DNA of 64,000 nt from Rhizobium sp. ACO-34A (GCA_002600635.1 CP021371.1:1615001-1679000), one strand, 5' to 3'; counted from the stretch's first letter, positions 1 through 8,890 are shown. Numbers and translations: made by a program. The notes: generated from the letters alone by a model not told the origin.

Positions 1-413
1 CGCCCTTCATCGGCCTGCATTTCGTTGTTTCCTTCGCTCTGGCTTATGTCATCGCAGGAAACATGGTTGCGGCGGCGCTGGGTACCGCGTTCGGCAATCC
101 GTTGACCTTTCCCTTCATCTGGGCGGCGACCTGGGAAATCGGGACGCTGATCCTTGGCGGTGGCGACTCCAGTATTGGGCGTCATATCGACCTTCATCAT
201 CTTTTCAGCAATTTCGAACTGTCGCAGCTGTGGCGGCCGGTGCTTGAGCCGATGCTGATCGGCGCCATCCCGCCGGCGCTGGTGACCGGATTCGCTGTCT
301 ATGGCCTGACCTTCTATGCAGTCCGTGGTTTTCAGTCTCGTCGCCGCGCGAGGCTTTCGCTCCGCGCCAGAACCCGTCTCTCCGAGGCGATTGATGGCGG
401 CGTAAGCGTTTGA
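1..413 (+). CDS. DUF2062 domain membrane protein (C-terminal part)
   Basis: The frame is open from base 3 to a TGA at 411-413; the start lies off the left edge, so only the last 136 residues are visible. They hold three hydrophobic stretches and the G-N-P-L-T-F-P-F-I-W segment typical of the DUF2062 family, then a basic tail with several Arg residues. DUF2062 proteins are inner-membrane proteins of unknown function. The gene sits 27 bases upstream of acpS in the same direction, its usual place in rhizobia. The family call comes from recognition of the conserved segment, not from a search. Confidence 0.8.
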   Translation, partial: PFIGLHFVVSFALAYVIAGNMVAAALGTAFGNPLTFPFIWAATWEIGTLILGGGDSSIGRHIDLHHLFSNFELSQLWRPVLEPMLIGAIPPALVTGFAVYGLTFYAVRGFQSRRRARLSLRARTRLSEAIDGGVSV

Positions 414-440
414 TGTCGGCGTTGTAGGGCAAGGAAAACC

Positions 441-845
441 ATGATCATCGGCATTGGCAGCGACCTCATCGATATCCGCCGCGTCGAGCAATCGCTCGAA
501 CGTTTCGGCGCACGCTTCACCAACCGCTGTTTCACCGATATCGAGCAACACAAGTCCGACGGTCGCAAGAACCGGGCCGCCTCCTACGCCAAGCGTTTCG
601 CTGCGAAGGAAGCGATGTCCAAGGCGCTCGGGACCGGCATGGCGCAGGGCGTTTTCTGGAAGGACATGGGCGTCGTCAACTTGCCGTCGGGCAAGCCGAC
701 CATGCAGCTGACCGGAGGCGCGGCGGCCCATCTGGAAAAGATGCTGCCGCCTGACCATCACGCGGTGATCCACCTGACGATCACCGACGACCATCCGCTG
801 GCGCAGGCTTTTGTGATTATCGAGGCCTTGCCCGGCCATGGTTGA
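441..845 (+). CDS. acpS: Holo-[acyl-carrier-protein] synthase
   Basis: This 134-residue protein transfers 4'-phosphopantetheine from CoA to the serine of acyl carrier protein, activating it for fatty acid synthesis in the cytoplasm. The N-terminal G-I-G-S-D-L-I-D motif contains the Mg-binding Asp8. The second signature, R-F-A-A-K-E-A (residues 52-58), holds the second metal ligand Glu57. The length is normal for the family. The ATG at 441 follows an AAGGAAAA ribosome site. It is the first complete gene of the acpS-lepB-rnc-era run, which is probably cotranscribed. Confidence 0.97.
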   Translation: MIIGIGSDLIDIRRVEQSLERFGARFTNRCFTDIEQHKSDGRKNRAASYAKRFAAKEAMSKALGTGMAQGVFWKDMGVVNLPSGKPTMQLTGGAAAHLEKMLPPDHHAVIHLTITDDHPLAQAFVIIEALPGHG

Positions 846-938
846 GCCCGAATGGGCGACCAAATGCGTGCCAGTGCCGTTGCCGCGGACGCCCGAAACG
901 TCTAGAGAGTGCAGGATTTCAGAGAAGGAAAAGACGGC

Positions 939-1682
939 GTGACCGATCGAGCAGACAAGAAGCAGAGTGCCCTCTGGGAGAATATCAAGGTCGTTATCCA
1001 GGCGCTTCTGCTGGCGATGGTGATCCGCACCGTGTTGTTCCAGCCCTTCACCATTCCGTCCGGCTCCATGATGCCGACGCTTTTGGTGGGTGACTACATC
1101 TTCGTCAACAAGTTCTCCTACGGCTATTCGAAGTATTCGCTGCCCTTCTCGCCGGACCTCTTCGAAGGCCGCATCTTCGCCAGCGAACCGAAGCGCGGCG
1201 ATATCGTGGTCTTCCGCTTCCCGCCGAACCCGCAGATCGATTACATCAAGCGCCTGGTCGGCCTGCCGGGCGACCATATCCAGGTCATCAACGGCGTGCT
1301 GAACATCAACGGCAAGCCGGTTCCGAAGGAACCCGATGGCAGCTTCACCTCCGATTATCGCCTCGATCCAGGTGCCGACGTTCCGGTATTCCGCGAAACG
1401 ATGGACAACGGCGTCACCTATGACACGCTGGACCAGTCCCCGGATTCCCGCGGTGACAACACCCGCGAATTCATCGTCCCGGAAGGCCATTACTTCATGA
1501 TGGGCGATAACCGCGACAACTCGCTCGACAGCCGTTTCGACGTTGGCTTCGTGCCGGCCGAAAACCTGATCGGCAAGGCCTCCGTCATCTTCTTCTCGCT
1601 CGGCAACGACACCTCGTTCCGCGAAATCTGGAAGTGGCCGTCCAACATGCGTTGGGACCGTCTGTTCAAGGTGGTTGAATGA
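939..1682 (+). CDS. lepB: Signal peptidase I
   Basis: A 247-residue membrane-anchored serine protease that removes signal peptides from exported proteins on the periplasmic face. One transmembrane helix lies at about residues 18-37. The catalytic Ser43 is in P-S-G-S-M-M-P-T and the general-base Lys104 in D-Y-I-K-R-L-V-G-L-P-G-D, followed by the box E motif G-D-N-R-D-N-S. I chose the GTG at 939 because AGAAGGA lies just upstream and the resulting N-terminus matches rhizobial LepB; another in-frame GTG at 909 would add 10 residues. The stop overlaps rnc by 4 bases (ATGA), so the two are translationally coupled. Confidence 0.96.
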   Translation: MTDRADKKQSALWENIKVVIQALLLAMVIRTVLFQPFTIPSGSMMPTLLVGDYIFVNKFSYGYSKYSLPFSPDLFEGRIFASEPKRGDIVVFRFPPNPQIDYIKRLVGLPGDHIQVINGVLNINGKPVPKEPDGSFTSDYRLDPGADVPVFRETMDNGVTYDTLDQSPDSRGDNTREFIVPEGHYFMMGDNRDNSLDSRFDVGFVPAENLIGKASVIFFSLGNDTSFREIWKWPSNMRWDRLFKVVE

Positions 1683-2401
1683 AAAAGCCGAAAGGCCTGA
1701 GAGAAGAGGACCGGTCGTGGCTCGAAGCCGCGATCGGTCATCGCTTTGTCGAGAAGGAGCGCCTTGACCGGGCGCTCACCCATTCGAGCGCCAAGGCCGG
1801 TGCGAAGGGGGGCGACTACGAGCGTCTGGAGTTCCTGGGCGACCGGGTGCTCGGCCTCTGCGTCGCAGAGCTTTTGTTCAAGACCTACAAGACCGCCTCC
1901 GAGGGTGAACTTTCCGTGCGCTTCAACCAGTTGGTCAGCGCCGAGGCCTGCGCCGAGATTGCCGACCAGCTCGAACTGCATCGCTTCATCCGAACCGGCG
2001 CCGACGTCAAGAAACTGACCGGCAAGCATATGCTGAACGTTCGCGCCGACGTGGTCGAAAGCCTGATCGCCGCGATCTATCTCGATGCGGGGCTGGAAGC
2101 TGCCCGTGCGTTCATCATGCGTTTCTGGCAGAGCCGCGCCACCCGCGCCGATGGCGCGCGGCGCGATGCCAAGACCGAATTGCAGGAATGGGCGCATGCA
2201 AAGCATGCGGTTACTCCGAGTTACCGGATTGCGGAACGCTCCGGACCGGATCATGATCCCCGTTTCACGGTGATCGTCGAAATTCCCGGCGTCGTGCCGG
2301 AAACTGGAACCGAGCGCTCGAAACGCGCCGCCGAGCAGGTGGCCGCAACGAGGCTTCTCGAACGCGAAGGCGTCTGGCAAAAAGCCACCGACGCAGGCTG
2401 A
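1679..2401 (+). CDS. rnc: Ribonuclease III
   Basis: The 240-residue double-strand-specific endoribonuclease that processes rRNA precursors and structured mRNAs. The catalytic domain carries the signature E-R-L-E-F-L-G-D-R at residues 48-56, and the second acidic pair is Asp124 and Glu127 in R-A-D-V-V-E-S. A double-stranded RNA-binding domain fills about residues 163-228 and contains A-K-T-E-L-Q-E-W. It starts inside the lepB stop and runs almost directly into era, the lepB-rnc-era arrangement that many bacteria share. Confidence 0.97.
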   Translation: MKKPKGLREEDRSWLEAAIGHRFVEKERLDRALTHSSAKAGAKGGDYERLEFLGDRVLGLCVAELLFKTYKTASEGELSVRFNQLVSAEACAEIADQLELHRFIRTGADVKKLTGKHMLNVRADVVESLIAAIYLDAGLEAARAFIMRFWQSRATRADGARRDAKTELQEWAHAKHAVTPSYRIAERSGPDHDPRFTVIVEIPGVVPETGTERSKRAAEQVAATRLLEREGVWQKATDAG

Positions 2402-2410
2402 TTGGAACCG

Positions 2411-3355
2411 ATGACAGAACCCGAAAACACCTCCGCCGATACTGCTGCTGCTGGCGAAAACCCGACCCATTCCGGCTTCGTGGCCCTGATCGGTCCGACG
2501 AATGCCGGCAAGTCGACGCTGGTGAACCGCTTCGTCGGCGCCAAGGTTTCGATCGTCAGCCACAAGGTCCAGACGACGCGCGCGGTCATGCGCGGCATTG
2601 CGATTCATGACAACGCCCAGATCGTCTTCATGGACACGCCCGGCATATTCAAGCCGCGTCGCAAGCTTGATCGCGCCATGGTGACGTCCGCCTGGGGTGG
2701 AGCCAAGGACGCCGATCTCATCCTTCTCCTGATCGACAGCGAACGCGGCCTGCGCGGCGATGCCGAGGCGATCCTCGAAGGGTTGAAGGACGTTCCTCAG
2801 CCGAAGATCCTGGTGCTCAACAAGGTCGACCGGGTGAAACCGGAAGATCTTCTGAAGCTTGCTTCCGCCGCCAACGAGGCAGTGAAGTTCGAGCGCACCT
2901 TCATGATTTCCGCCACCACCGGTTCCGGTTGCGACGACGTCATGGATTACCTGGCGAAGACGCTTCCCGAGGGGCCGTGGTATTATCCCGAGGACCAGAT
3001 TTCCGATCTGCCCATGCGCCAGCTTGCGGCCGAAATCACCCGCGAGAAGCTGTTCCTGCGCCTGCATCAGGAGATTCCCTATTCCTCGCATGTCGAGACC
3101 GAAAAGTGGGAAGAGCGCAAGGATGGCTCTGTCCGCATCGAGCAGGTGATCTACGTCGAGCGCGATAGCCAGAAGAAGATCGTGCTCGGCAAGGCCGGCG
3201 AGGCGATCAAGTCGATCTCGACCGCTTCCCGCAAGGAACTGTCCGAAATCCTCGAACAGACGGTCCATCTCTTCCTGTTCGTGAAGGTGCGCGAAAACTG
3301 GGGCAACGATCCCGAGCGCTTCCGCGAAATGGGCCTGGAATTCCCGCGCGAATAG
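2411..3355 (+). CDS. era: GTPase Era
   Basis: A 314-residue ribosome-assembly GTPase that binds the 3' end of 16S rRNA during 30S maturation. The G domain shows G1 G-P-T-N-A-G-K-S-T (28-36), G3 D-T-P-G (75-78) and G4 N-K-V-D (137-140). The C-terminal KH domain has its G-K-A-G loop at 260-263. The ATG at 2411 lies nine bases after the rnc stop; an upstream in-frame TTG at 2402 is less likely. A charged N-terminal extension of about 20 residues precedes the G domain. Confidence 0.97.
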   Translation: MTEPENTSADTAAAGENPTHSGFVALIGPTNAGKSTLVNRFVGAKVSIVSHKVQTTRAVMRGIAIHDNAQIVFMDTPGIFKPRRKLDRAMVTSAWGGAKDADLILLLIDSERGLRGDAEAILEGLKDVPQPKILVLNKVDRVKPEDLLKLASAANEAVKFERTFMISATTGSGCDDVMDYLAKTLPEGPWYYPEDQISDLPMRQLAAEITREKLFLRLHQEIPYSSHVETEKWEERKDGSVRIEQVIYVERDSQKKIVLGKAGEAIKSISTASRKELSEILEQTVHLFLFVKVRENWGNDPERFREMGLEFPRE

Positions 3356-3388
3356 TCGTGGGAATCTTGTCGGTCAGCGATCTATAGG

Positions 3389-4489
3389 TCAGCGATCGAT
3401 GAGGCGGGCCACCGCCTTGGAGATCGGTCCGCCGAGCAACAATACCAGCAGGAAACGCGCGGTCTGCAGCGCCATGACGAAGGGCAGGTCGACGGGCGTC
3501 GAGGCCGCGATGATCGCGACCGAATCGAGGCCGCCCGGGCTTGTCGCCAGATAAGCGGTCAGCGGGTCGATCCCGAGAAAACGCCACAGCAGCATGGCGA
3601 GCCCGCCGCAGAAGGTAATCAGCACCACGATCGAAAGCATGATCTGCGGCAGCGCATAGGCCGCGTGGCGAAGGATACGCCGCGTGAAGCCGAGGCCGAT
3701 CTTCCAGCCCAGCAGCGCGTAGGCGAAGGCCAGAAGCCATGGCGGCAGGTCGATGGTGATGAGACCAAGGCCATGCAGCAGCGCCGTCGCCATCATCGGC
3801 AGCAACATGGTGCCGGCCGGAATGCGGAAATAGGCGCCGACGGCACAGGCTGCGAAAGCCACGATGAGCGTCTTTGAAAGCTCCAGCCAGTCGACCGGCG
3901 GGAACCAGACGATTTCAGGCGCAGCACCACCGGATGCGTGGAAGACCAGGGCCGCGATGATGGACGCGGCCGAAGCGACGCAGACCACCCTGAGATATTG
4001 CATGAAGGCGACGAGCCGTGCATCCGCGCCGTAGGCTTCCGCAAGCACCAGCATGGCGGAGGCCGCACCGGCCGATGTACCCCAGACAGCGGTTGTTCCG
4101 GGCAGCACGGCGTTGCGTGCCATGACATAGCCGATCAGCGTGCTCGAGGCGATGACGGCAAGCACGATGGAGAGAAAGATAGGCCAGTCGGCGGCGAAGG
4201 TTGTCACGATGTCGGCGTCGATGGATCGCGCGATGATGCAGCCGATCAGGGAATGGGCCGCGAGATAGGGCAGCAGAGGGGTGGAGAGCCGGGCGCCGTT
4301 GGTTGCCATGAGGATGGCAGCGACCATGGGGCCGAGCAAAAGCGCCGCCGGGATGTGCACCATCGTCAGCAGGCCGGCAAGGACGAGGGACAGCAACGTC
4401 AGAATCAGCCAGCGGACGGATTGGGGCAAGGCCGTCAGTCGTCCGGGTTCTGGTTGTTCTTCGTCGGAGCCTGGGGAGGCGGGGGCCAT
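3389..4489 (-). CDS. AbrB-family membrane protein (PF05145-type)
   Basis: A polytopic inner-membrane protein of 366 residues with about ten hydrophobic helices arranged as two similar halves (L-L-G-P-M-V-A-A in the first, G-T-M-L-L-P-M-M in the second). This matches the family often annotated as 'AbrB, putative ammonia monooxygenase'; its members are neither DNA-binding regulators nor oxygenases with demonstrated activity, and the function is unknown. I chose the ATG at 4489 because GGGAAGG lies upstream; a GTG at 4546 has no ribosome site. The gene lies opposite and between era and recO, so it interrupts that block and probably has its own promoter. Confidence 0.75.
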   Translation of the reverse strand: MAPASPGSDEEQPEPGRLTALPQSVRWLILTLLSLVLAGLLTMVHIPAALLLGPMVAAILMATNGARLSTPLLPYLAAHSLIGCIIARSIDADIVTTFAADWPIFLSIVLAVIASSTLIGYVMARNAVLPGTTAVWGTSAGAASAMLVLAEAYGADARLVAFMQYLRVVCVASAASIIAALVFHASGGAAPEIVWFPPVDWLELSKTLIVAFAACAVGAYFRIPAGTMLLPMMATALLHGLGLITIDLPPWLLAFAYALLGWKIGLGFTRRILRHAAYALPQIMLSIVVLITFCGGLAMLLWRFLGIDPLTAYLATSPGGLDSVAIIAASTPVDLPFVMALQTARFLLVLLLGGPISKAVARLIDR

Positions 4490-4644
4490 ATCGGAACCTT
4501 CCCGTCTGGAGGGGATGCGTCGGAAGTATAACAATTCCGACAGCACTGGAATGCCGGATTGCTCCTGCCGGGAAAATTAAATGCGGCCGGCTGGCCGCGC
4601 ACTGAGCGATTCCATTTACGCGTGAAGCGCTTTAGAATGACGCT

Positions 4645-5418
4645 ATGGAATGGACGGACGAAGCAATATTGCTCGGCGCACGACGCCACGGTGAAACCAG
4701 CGTCATCGCGGAGATGATGACGAAAGGTCGTGGCCGTCATTTAGGGATGGTGCGCGGAGGGCGTTCGCGCAGCATGCAGCCGGTGCTACAGCCGGGAAAC
4801 CGGCTGGAAGTGACATGGCGGGCGCGGCTTGATGAGCATCTCGGGGAATACAGGGTCGAGCCGGTGAGGCTCAGGGCGGCGAAGCTGATGGAAAGCGCGA
4901 CCGCCGTCTATGGCATTCAGGCGCTCGGAGCGCTTCTGCGGCTGTTGCCGGAACGAGACCCGCATCCGCATCTTTTCGAGGCGCTGGACGTGATCCTCGA
5001 ACATCTCGATGAAGCCGCGTCTGCGGGTGAGCTTTTCGTACGTTTCGAACTGGCAGTGCTGAACGATCTTGGTTTCGGTCTCGATCTCGATCAGTGCGCC
5101 GCGACCGGAGGCCGGGACGATCTTGCTTATGTCTCGCCGAAATCGGGCAGGGCTGTCTGTCGCGCTGCCGGTTTGCCATATGCGGACAAAATGCTGGCAC
5201 TTCCGGGATTTCTTCTGACCGGAGCCGCCGCGTCGGCGGATGAGGACAGTCTGGCGGAGGCCTTTCGCCTGACCGGTTTCTTCCTCAACAGACACGTCTA
5301 CGAGCCGCGTGGCCTTGAGGCCGGCGCGGCTCGCGAGGGGTTCTGTCAGGCTGCATTGAAGACCTTGCGCTCCGGGGCAAAGCCTGCGCCGTTGGCGGCG
5401 CGTGCAAACAGTGCCTGA
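4645..5418 (+). CDS. recO: DNA repair protein RecO
   Basis: A 257-residue recombination mediator that helps load RecA on SSB-coated single-stranded DNA in the RecF pathway. The N-terminal OB-fold starts with [12 protein letters not shown], followed by the helical domain with [15 protein letters not shown]. Only two cysteines fall in the region where some RecO proteins have a four-Cys zinc site, so that site is probably absent. The gene keeps the usual direction after era, but an opposite-strand gene separates the two. Its last 73 bases overlap a small minus-strand gene. Confidence 0.93.
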   Translation: MEWTDEAILLGARRHGETSVIAEMMTKGRGRHLGMVRGGRSRSMQPVLQPGNRLEVTWRARLDEHLGEYRVEPVRLRAAKLMESATAVYGIQALGALLRLLPERDPHPHLFEALDVILEHLDEAASAGELFVRFELAVLNDLGFGLDLDQCAATGGRDDLAYVSPKSGRAVCRAAGLPYADKMLALPGFLLTGAAASADEDSLAEAFRLTGFFLNRHVYEPRGLEAGAAREGFCQAALKTLRSGAKPAPLAARANSA

Positions 5419-5597
5419 TCACCAGGCGAATTCTGCATATGCCGGTGAATGGCGTTCTGCAGCTCGCTGACGTTGCGATAGGTGCCGCCATCCAGATCGA
5501 TGACCGGGAACTTGACGGCGATGAACTTGACCCGATCTCCTTCGGGGACGGTGATGCCGACGGGAACGCCGGCGTATTCAACTACTTGCTTTTCCAT
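5346..5597 (-). CDS. Small hypothetical protein overlapping the recO 3' end
   Basis: An 83-residue protein of unknown function. The N-terminal half has alternating hydrophobic residues ([23 protein letters not shown]) that look like a beta-sheet fold, followed by a helical A-I-H-R-H-M-Q-N segment. I recall similar short proteins in rhizobia but cannot name the family. I chose the ATG at 5597 over 5627 because GGCGGGGAAA precedes it. Its 3' end overlaps recO tail to tail by 73 bases. A 30-codon ORF with a strong ribosome site ends 75 bases upstream and may share its transcript. Confidence 0.6.
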   Translation of the reverse strand: MEKQVVEYAGVPVGITVPEGDRVKFIAVKFPVIDLDGGTYRNVSELQNAIHRHMQNSPGDQALFARAANGAGFAPERKVFNAA

Positions 5598-5672
5598 AAC
5601 GGTTTCCCCGCCTGCGCGCTTGCGCAAACTTAAATAAATGCGTCGATTGTAGAATTCAGTGCTTGTTCAGCG

Positions 5673-5765
5673 TCACATTCGACAGAAGCATCGGCAGCGT
5701 TTGGACGTTGCCACGCCGAGCGGGGATTTATGCCAAGGGCGGGCGGCATAAAGGGAAATATTCAT
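5673..5765 (-). CDS. 30-codon Cys-rich short ORF, possible leader peptide
   Basis: The ORF encodes 30 residues with a Y-A-A-R-P-W-H-K core and a basic cysteine-rich end, K-R-C-R-C-F-C-R-M (Cys24, 26, 28). It has a full 8-nt Shine-Dalgarno AAGGAGGT (plus-strand 5772-5779) six bases before the ATG, and a promoter-like TTGACG-N17-TACCTT about 80 bases upstream. I do not recognise the protein. Its size, its signals and its place 75 bases before the 83-residue gene suggest a translated leader that could sense cysteine or charged-tRNA supply; this is inference. It is too short for codon statistics, so it could still be chance. Confidence 0.45.
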   Translation of the reverse strand: MNISLYAARPWHKSPLGVATSKRCRCFCRM

Positions 5766-5844
5766 TCGCTGACCTCCTTGTTGGCAAAGGCTTCCTGTGA
5801 AGCCGGTTTCATCTTTGGTGCGTCGGTCTCTTACCGATGCGACA

Positions 5845-5873
5845 AAGGTAGGTGTCGAACATTCTTCCGTCAA
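5845..5873 (-). promoter_or_regulatory. Sigma70-like promoter for the Cys-rich short ORF
   Basis: Read on the minus strand: -35 TTGACG (5873-5868), a 17-base spacer and -10 TACCTT (5850-5845). This would start a transcript near 5838 with a leader of roughly 70 bases before the short ORF. The -35 matches five of six consensus bases; the -10 is weaker. Confidence 0.4.
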
Positions 5874-5991
5874 CAGGTGTAGAAAGAAAAATAAAATAAA
5901 ATTCTTTCATGCTCCGAATGTGGGTGCATTGCGGCAAAAAATCATCGCTGATGCCGCATTTGTTAAAATGACATCCTGTCGCACTGCGACC

Positions 5992-7215
5992 TTAGGCCGC
6001 CGCTGGAAGACCGCGTTCGACCGCGCTTTCTCGGATCGGCCAATGAACGATTGCGGCAAAAATGCCGAGCGCCACGCCGAACCACCAGACGGAATCATAA
6101 CTGCCAAATTTGTCATACAGATAACCGCCCATCCACACGCCGAGGAATGAGCCGACCTGATGGGACAGGAAGACGATGCCTCCGAGCAGTCCGAGATGGC
6201 GTGTACCGAACATGATTGCCACCAGCGCATTGGTCGGCGGCACGGTCGATAGCCAGAGAAGCCCCATGACGATGGCAAACGCGATCACCGATGCCGGCGA
6301 CTGCGGCAGGAGCAGGAACAGCGTGACCGCGAGCGACCGGGCAAGATAGATCCATGCCAGGAAATACGGTTTCGAATAGCGCTGGCCGATCACGCCCGAG
6401 GCGAGCGAGCCGATGACGTTGAAGAAGCCGATCAGCGCCATTGCGATCACGGCGTAGCGAGCGTCGATGCCGATATCGCCGAGATAGGCCGGGAAATGGG
6501 CGGTTATGAACGCCACCTGGAAGCCGCAGACGAAGAAGCCGCTGGCCAGAAGCAGATAGCTCTTGTGGGCGAAGGCTTCTCGCAGCGCATCGCCGACGCT
6601 CTGGTCGACCTCGCTCCGCGACTGGGTCCCGGATTTTGCGTTGCCGCGCAGTGGCCACGCGAGCAGGGGAACGATCAGCATCATCAGGCCGAGATAGACG
6701 AGACTGTCGGACCAGCCGAAGGCCGAGATGAGCCCCTGGGTGAGCGGCGCGAACAGGAACATGCCCGCAGAACCCGCGGCCGTGCCGATGCCGAAGGCAA
6801 GCGAGCGCTGCTCCGGCGTCACGTTGCGCGCGAAGGCCGAAAGGATGATGCCGAAGGAGCCGGACGCCACGCCGAGACCGACGAGCACGCCGCCGCCGAT
6901 ATGCAGCCAGACCGGCGCATCGGCATGAGCCATGACGAAGAGGCCGAGCGCATAGAGCACACCGGAGAGCGTGAGCATCCGGCCGGTACCGTACTTATCG
7001 GCGAGCGCCCCGAAGATCGGCTGCCCGAGACCCCAGCAGAGATTCTGGATGGCCATGGCGAGCCCGAAGGTGGAGCGATCCCAGCCGGTGTCGTTGAGCA
7101 TGGGAAGCTGGAAGAAGCCCATGGCCGAGCGCGGCCCGAATGTCAGCATGGCGACCAGCGAACCGGCAATGATGATCAGCCAGGGCATGGCGGGACGGGC
7201 AGTCGATGCGGACAT
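5992..7215 (-). CDS. MFS transporter
   Basis: A 407-residue major facilitator with about 12 predicted membrane helices. The loop between helices 2 and 3 shows the MFS motif G-A-L-A-D-K-Y-G-T-G-R. A central hydrophilic loop (about residues 200-220, G-N-A-K-S-G-T-Q-S-R) divides the two six-helix halves. The M-G-G-Y-L-Y-D and G-L-L-G-G-I-V segments resemble the oxalate/formate and monocarboxylate-like MFS groups, but the substrate cannot be told. The ATG at 7215 has GGAGGAG upstream; a longer start at 7293 lacks one. It stands alone, with gaps on both sides. Confidence 0.85.
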   Translation of the reverse strand: MSASTARPAMPWLIIIAGSLVAMLTFGPRSAMGFFQLPMLNDTGWDRSTFGLAMAIQNLCWGLGQPIFGALADKYGTGRMLTLSGVLYALGLFVMAHADAPVWLHIGGGVLVGLGVASGSFGIILSAFARNVTPEQRSLAFGIGTAAGSAGMFLFAPLTQGLISAFGWSDSLVYLGLMMLIVPLLAWPLRGNAKSGTQSRSEVDQSVGDALREAFAHKSYLLLASGFFVCGFQVAFITAHFPAYLGDIGIDARYAVIAMALIGFFNVIGSLASGVIGQRYSKPYFLAWIYLARSLAVTLFLLLPQSPASVIAFAIVMGLLWLSTVPPTNALVAIMFGTRHLGLLGGIVFLSHQVGSFLGVWMGGYLYDKFGSYDSVWWFGVALGIFAAIVHWPIRESAVERGLPAAA

Positions 7216-7376
7216 GAAATTCTCCTCCGGAAAGCCGGAGAATAGTAAGCCGTCTTCCCGTGGCCAAGCGCCTTTTCGTGAAGTTCTAATCAAAGGAATT
7301 GATGACGGTCAGTTAGTTGGGCGCAGGAAGCGGTTGCGCTTCCCGCCGGATGGTCGCGGCCGGAACGGCGGGCCGC

Positions 7377-8228
7377 TCAACCGCGCCGCTTGATCGCCCA
7401 GCCTTCGGGACGGGTCTCGATGACCTTCACCTCGTCGCCTATGGCAACGGGGCCTTCCCCGCGAGGAACGGCGTTCCAGCCGAAAAGCGGTCCCGGCACG
7501 CGCCGGTCGGCGGACATGCGGATGCGGCCCATGGCAGCCATCGGGCTTGCGACCTCGCGCGATCCGGTGATCTGGTCCTGGGTCGTCATGATGCAGCGCG
7601 CGCAGGGTTTGACGAGATCGAAGCGGATGCCGCCGATCTCGATGGCAGCCCAGCCGTCTTCGGCCCATGCTTCATCGCAATCGACCACGATGTTTGGGCG
7701 AAAGCGATCCATGCCGATGGATCCTTCGCCATGGGCGGCCATGTCGTCATTGATCGCCTTGAGCGAGCCCGTGGTGGTGACCAGAATCTGGTAGCCGTCG
7801 GAAAAGCCGACCGGAGTGTCGGGGCCAGCCCATTCGGCGCTGGCGTCGCGGCTGGCCTCGCCGTCGAAGAAGACGAGCTTCATCTCCCGGCCGAACCATT
7901 CGGAAAGCTTGGCATTGACGCTGTCGTCGGCCACGGCGGCGCTGACGATCGATTTCCAGATGTCGACGTCCATGCGGTTGTCGGGATGCGGCGGCGCGAC
8001 CATCATCTCGCGACCGTCATCCAGCGAAAGCTTGAGATGGGTGGCGGAGGGCAGGGCGGTGAGACCCGCAAGCGCCGGCAACTCCCGCTGGGTGATGAAG
8101 CGGCCGGTCGGGTCGGTAATCATCATCCACCGGTCGCCGGCCAGCCCCCGGGCCTCGATGCGGGCTGTCTGCACGGGAATCACGCGGGCGCTCTTCAGCG
8201 GATAGATGGCGAGTTCGGTAACCTTCAT
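7377..8228 (-). CDS. MOSC domain-containing protein (YcbX/mARC-like)
   Basis: 283 residues with an N-terminal MOSC beta-barrel (V-T-E-L-A-I-Y-P-L-K-S) and a C-terminal MOSC domain. R-F-R-P-N-I-V-V lies at 175-182 and the likely Mo-ligand Cys209 is in K-P-C-A-R-C. Relatives bind the molybdenum cofactor and reduce N-hydroxylated compounds (YcbX, mitochondrial mARC). Unlike YcbX there is no C-terminal ferredoxin domain, so an external electron donor would be needed. The HD hydrolase gene lies eight bases upstream in the same direction, so the two are probably cotranscribed. Confidence 0.87.
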   Translation of the reverse strand: MKVTELAIYPLKSARVIPVQTARIEARGLAGDRWMMITDPTGRFITQRELPALAGLTALPSATHLKLSLDDGREMMVAPPHPDNRMDVDIWKSIVSAAVADDSVNAKLSEWFGREMKLVFFDGEASRDASAEWAGPDTPVGFSDGYQILVTTTGSLKAINDDMAAHGEGSIGMDRFRPNIVVDCDEAWAEDGWAAIEIGGIRFDLVKPCARCIMTTQDQITGSREVASPMAAMGRIRMSADRRVPGPLFGWNAVPRGEGPVAIGDEVKVIETRPEGWAIKRRG

Positions 8229-8236
8229 GGCCTGCC

Positions 8237-8890
8237 TCAGATTTCGTCGGTCAAGAGTTCGAGTACCTGCTCCAGACGCGCATGCCTTTCGCGGGCGATG
8301 ACGCCTCCGGCTGCCGTCTGGAAGTTGTCGGAGAGCTTGAACAGTTTTGCAGCGAAATGGTCAATGGCGAAGGCCCTGTCGTCAAGAGGGCGGTTCTTGG
8401 CAAAGGGATCGACGGGATCGTAGAGTGCGGAACCCATGCGGCCGGCGGTGTAGAAGCAACGTGCAGCACCTATCATGCCGATGGCGTCGAGCCTGTCGGC
8501 ATCCTGCAGGATCTTGGCCTCCAGTGTTTCGGGGGCGATGTTTGCGGAAAAACTGTGGGTGAGGATGGCGTGGGCCACGGCCTCTATTCGCTCCTGCGGC
8601 CAGCCGAGACCTCGAAGAATATCCGATGCCTTGTCGGCCGCGAGTTTCGAGGCCTGTGCGCGAAGCGGGGAGTTCTTTTCCACCGAAACGCAATCATGCA
8701 GCAGCACGGCTGCGGCGAGGATTTCCCGGTCTCCGCCCTCGATGGCGTGGATACGCATGGCATTGCGGAAGACGCGCAGGATATGAACGATATCGTGCGA
8801 ACCGTCATTCCCCTCGATCGCGTGGGGTAGAAGGGCTTCCGCAAGCTTTTCTTCCGGCGAAAATGCGGCGCTCATTCCGCTGCGATCCAT
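8237..8890 (-). CDS. HD-domain phosphohydrolase (YedJ-like)
   Basis: 217 residues with the HD metal-site series: H32-D33-x2-H36 in S-H-D-I-V-H, H65-D66 in L-L-H-D-C-V-S-V, and a downstream Asp in L-Q-D-A-D-R-L-D-A-I-G. The spacing and the D-P-F-A-K-N-R-P-L-D-D segment match the YedJ-type HD hydrolases, whose substrate is not established. The ATG at 8890 is preceded by GGAGGAG, a strong site. It is the first gene of a two-gene unit with the MOSC protein. Confidence 0.85.
   Translation of the reverse strand: MDRSGMSAAFSPEEKLAEALLPHAIEGNDGSHDIVHILRVFRNAMRIHAIEGGDREILAAAVLLHDCVSVEKNSPLRAQASKLAADKASDILRGLGWPQERIEAVAHAILTHSFSANIAPETLEAKILQDADRLDAIGMIGAARCFYTAGRMGSALYDPVDPFAKNRPLDDRAFAIDHFAAKLFKLSDNFQTAAGGVIARERHARLEQVLELLTDEI

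Noticed and set aside
1490..3268. 592-codon open frame on the minus strand opposite lepB, rnc and era
   Set aside because: It mirrors three certain genes on the plus strand; its His/Arg/Gly-rich composition is what antisense of GC-rich coding DNA gives, and no domain is recognisable.
3371..3397. Direct repeat GGTCAGCGATC after era
   Set aside because: Only two 11-base copies, one overlapping the stop of the AbrB-type gene; too little to call a functional repeat.
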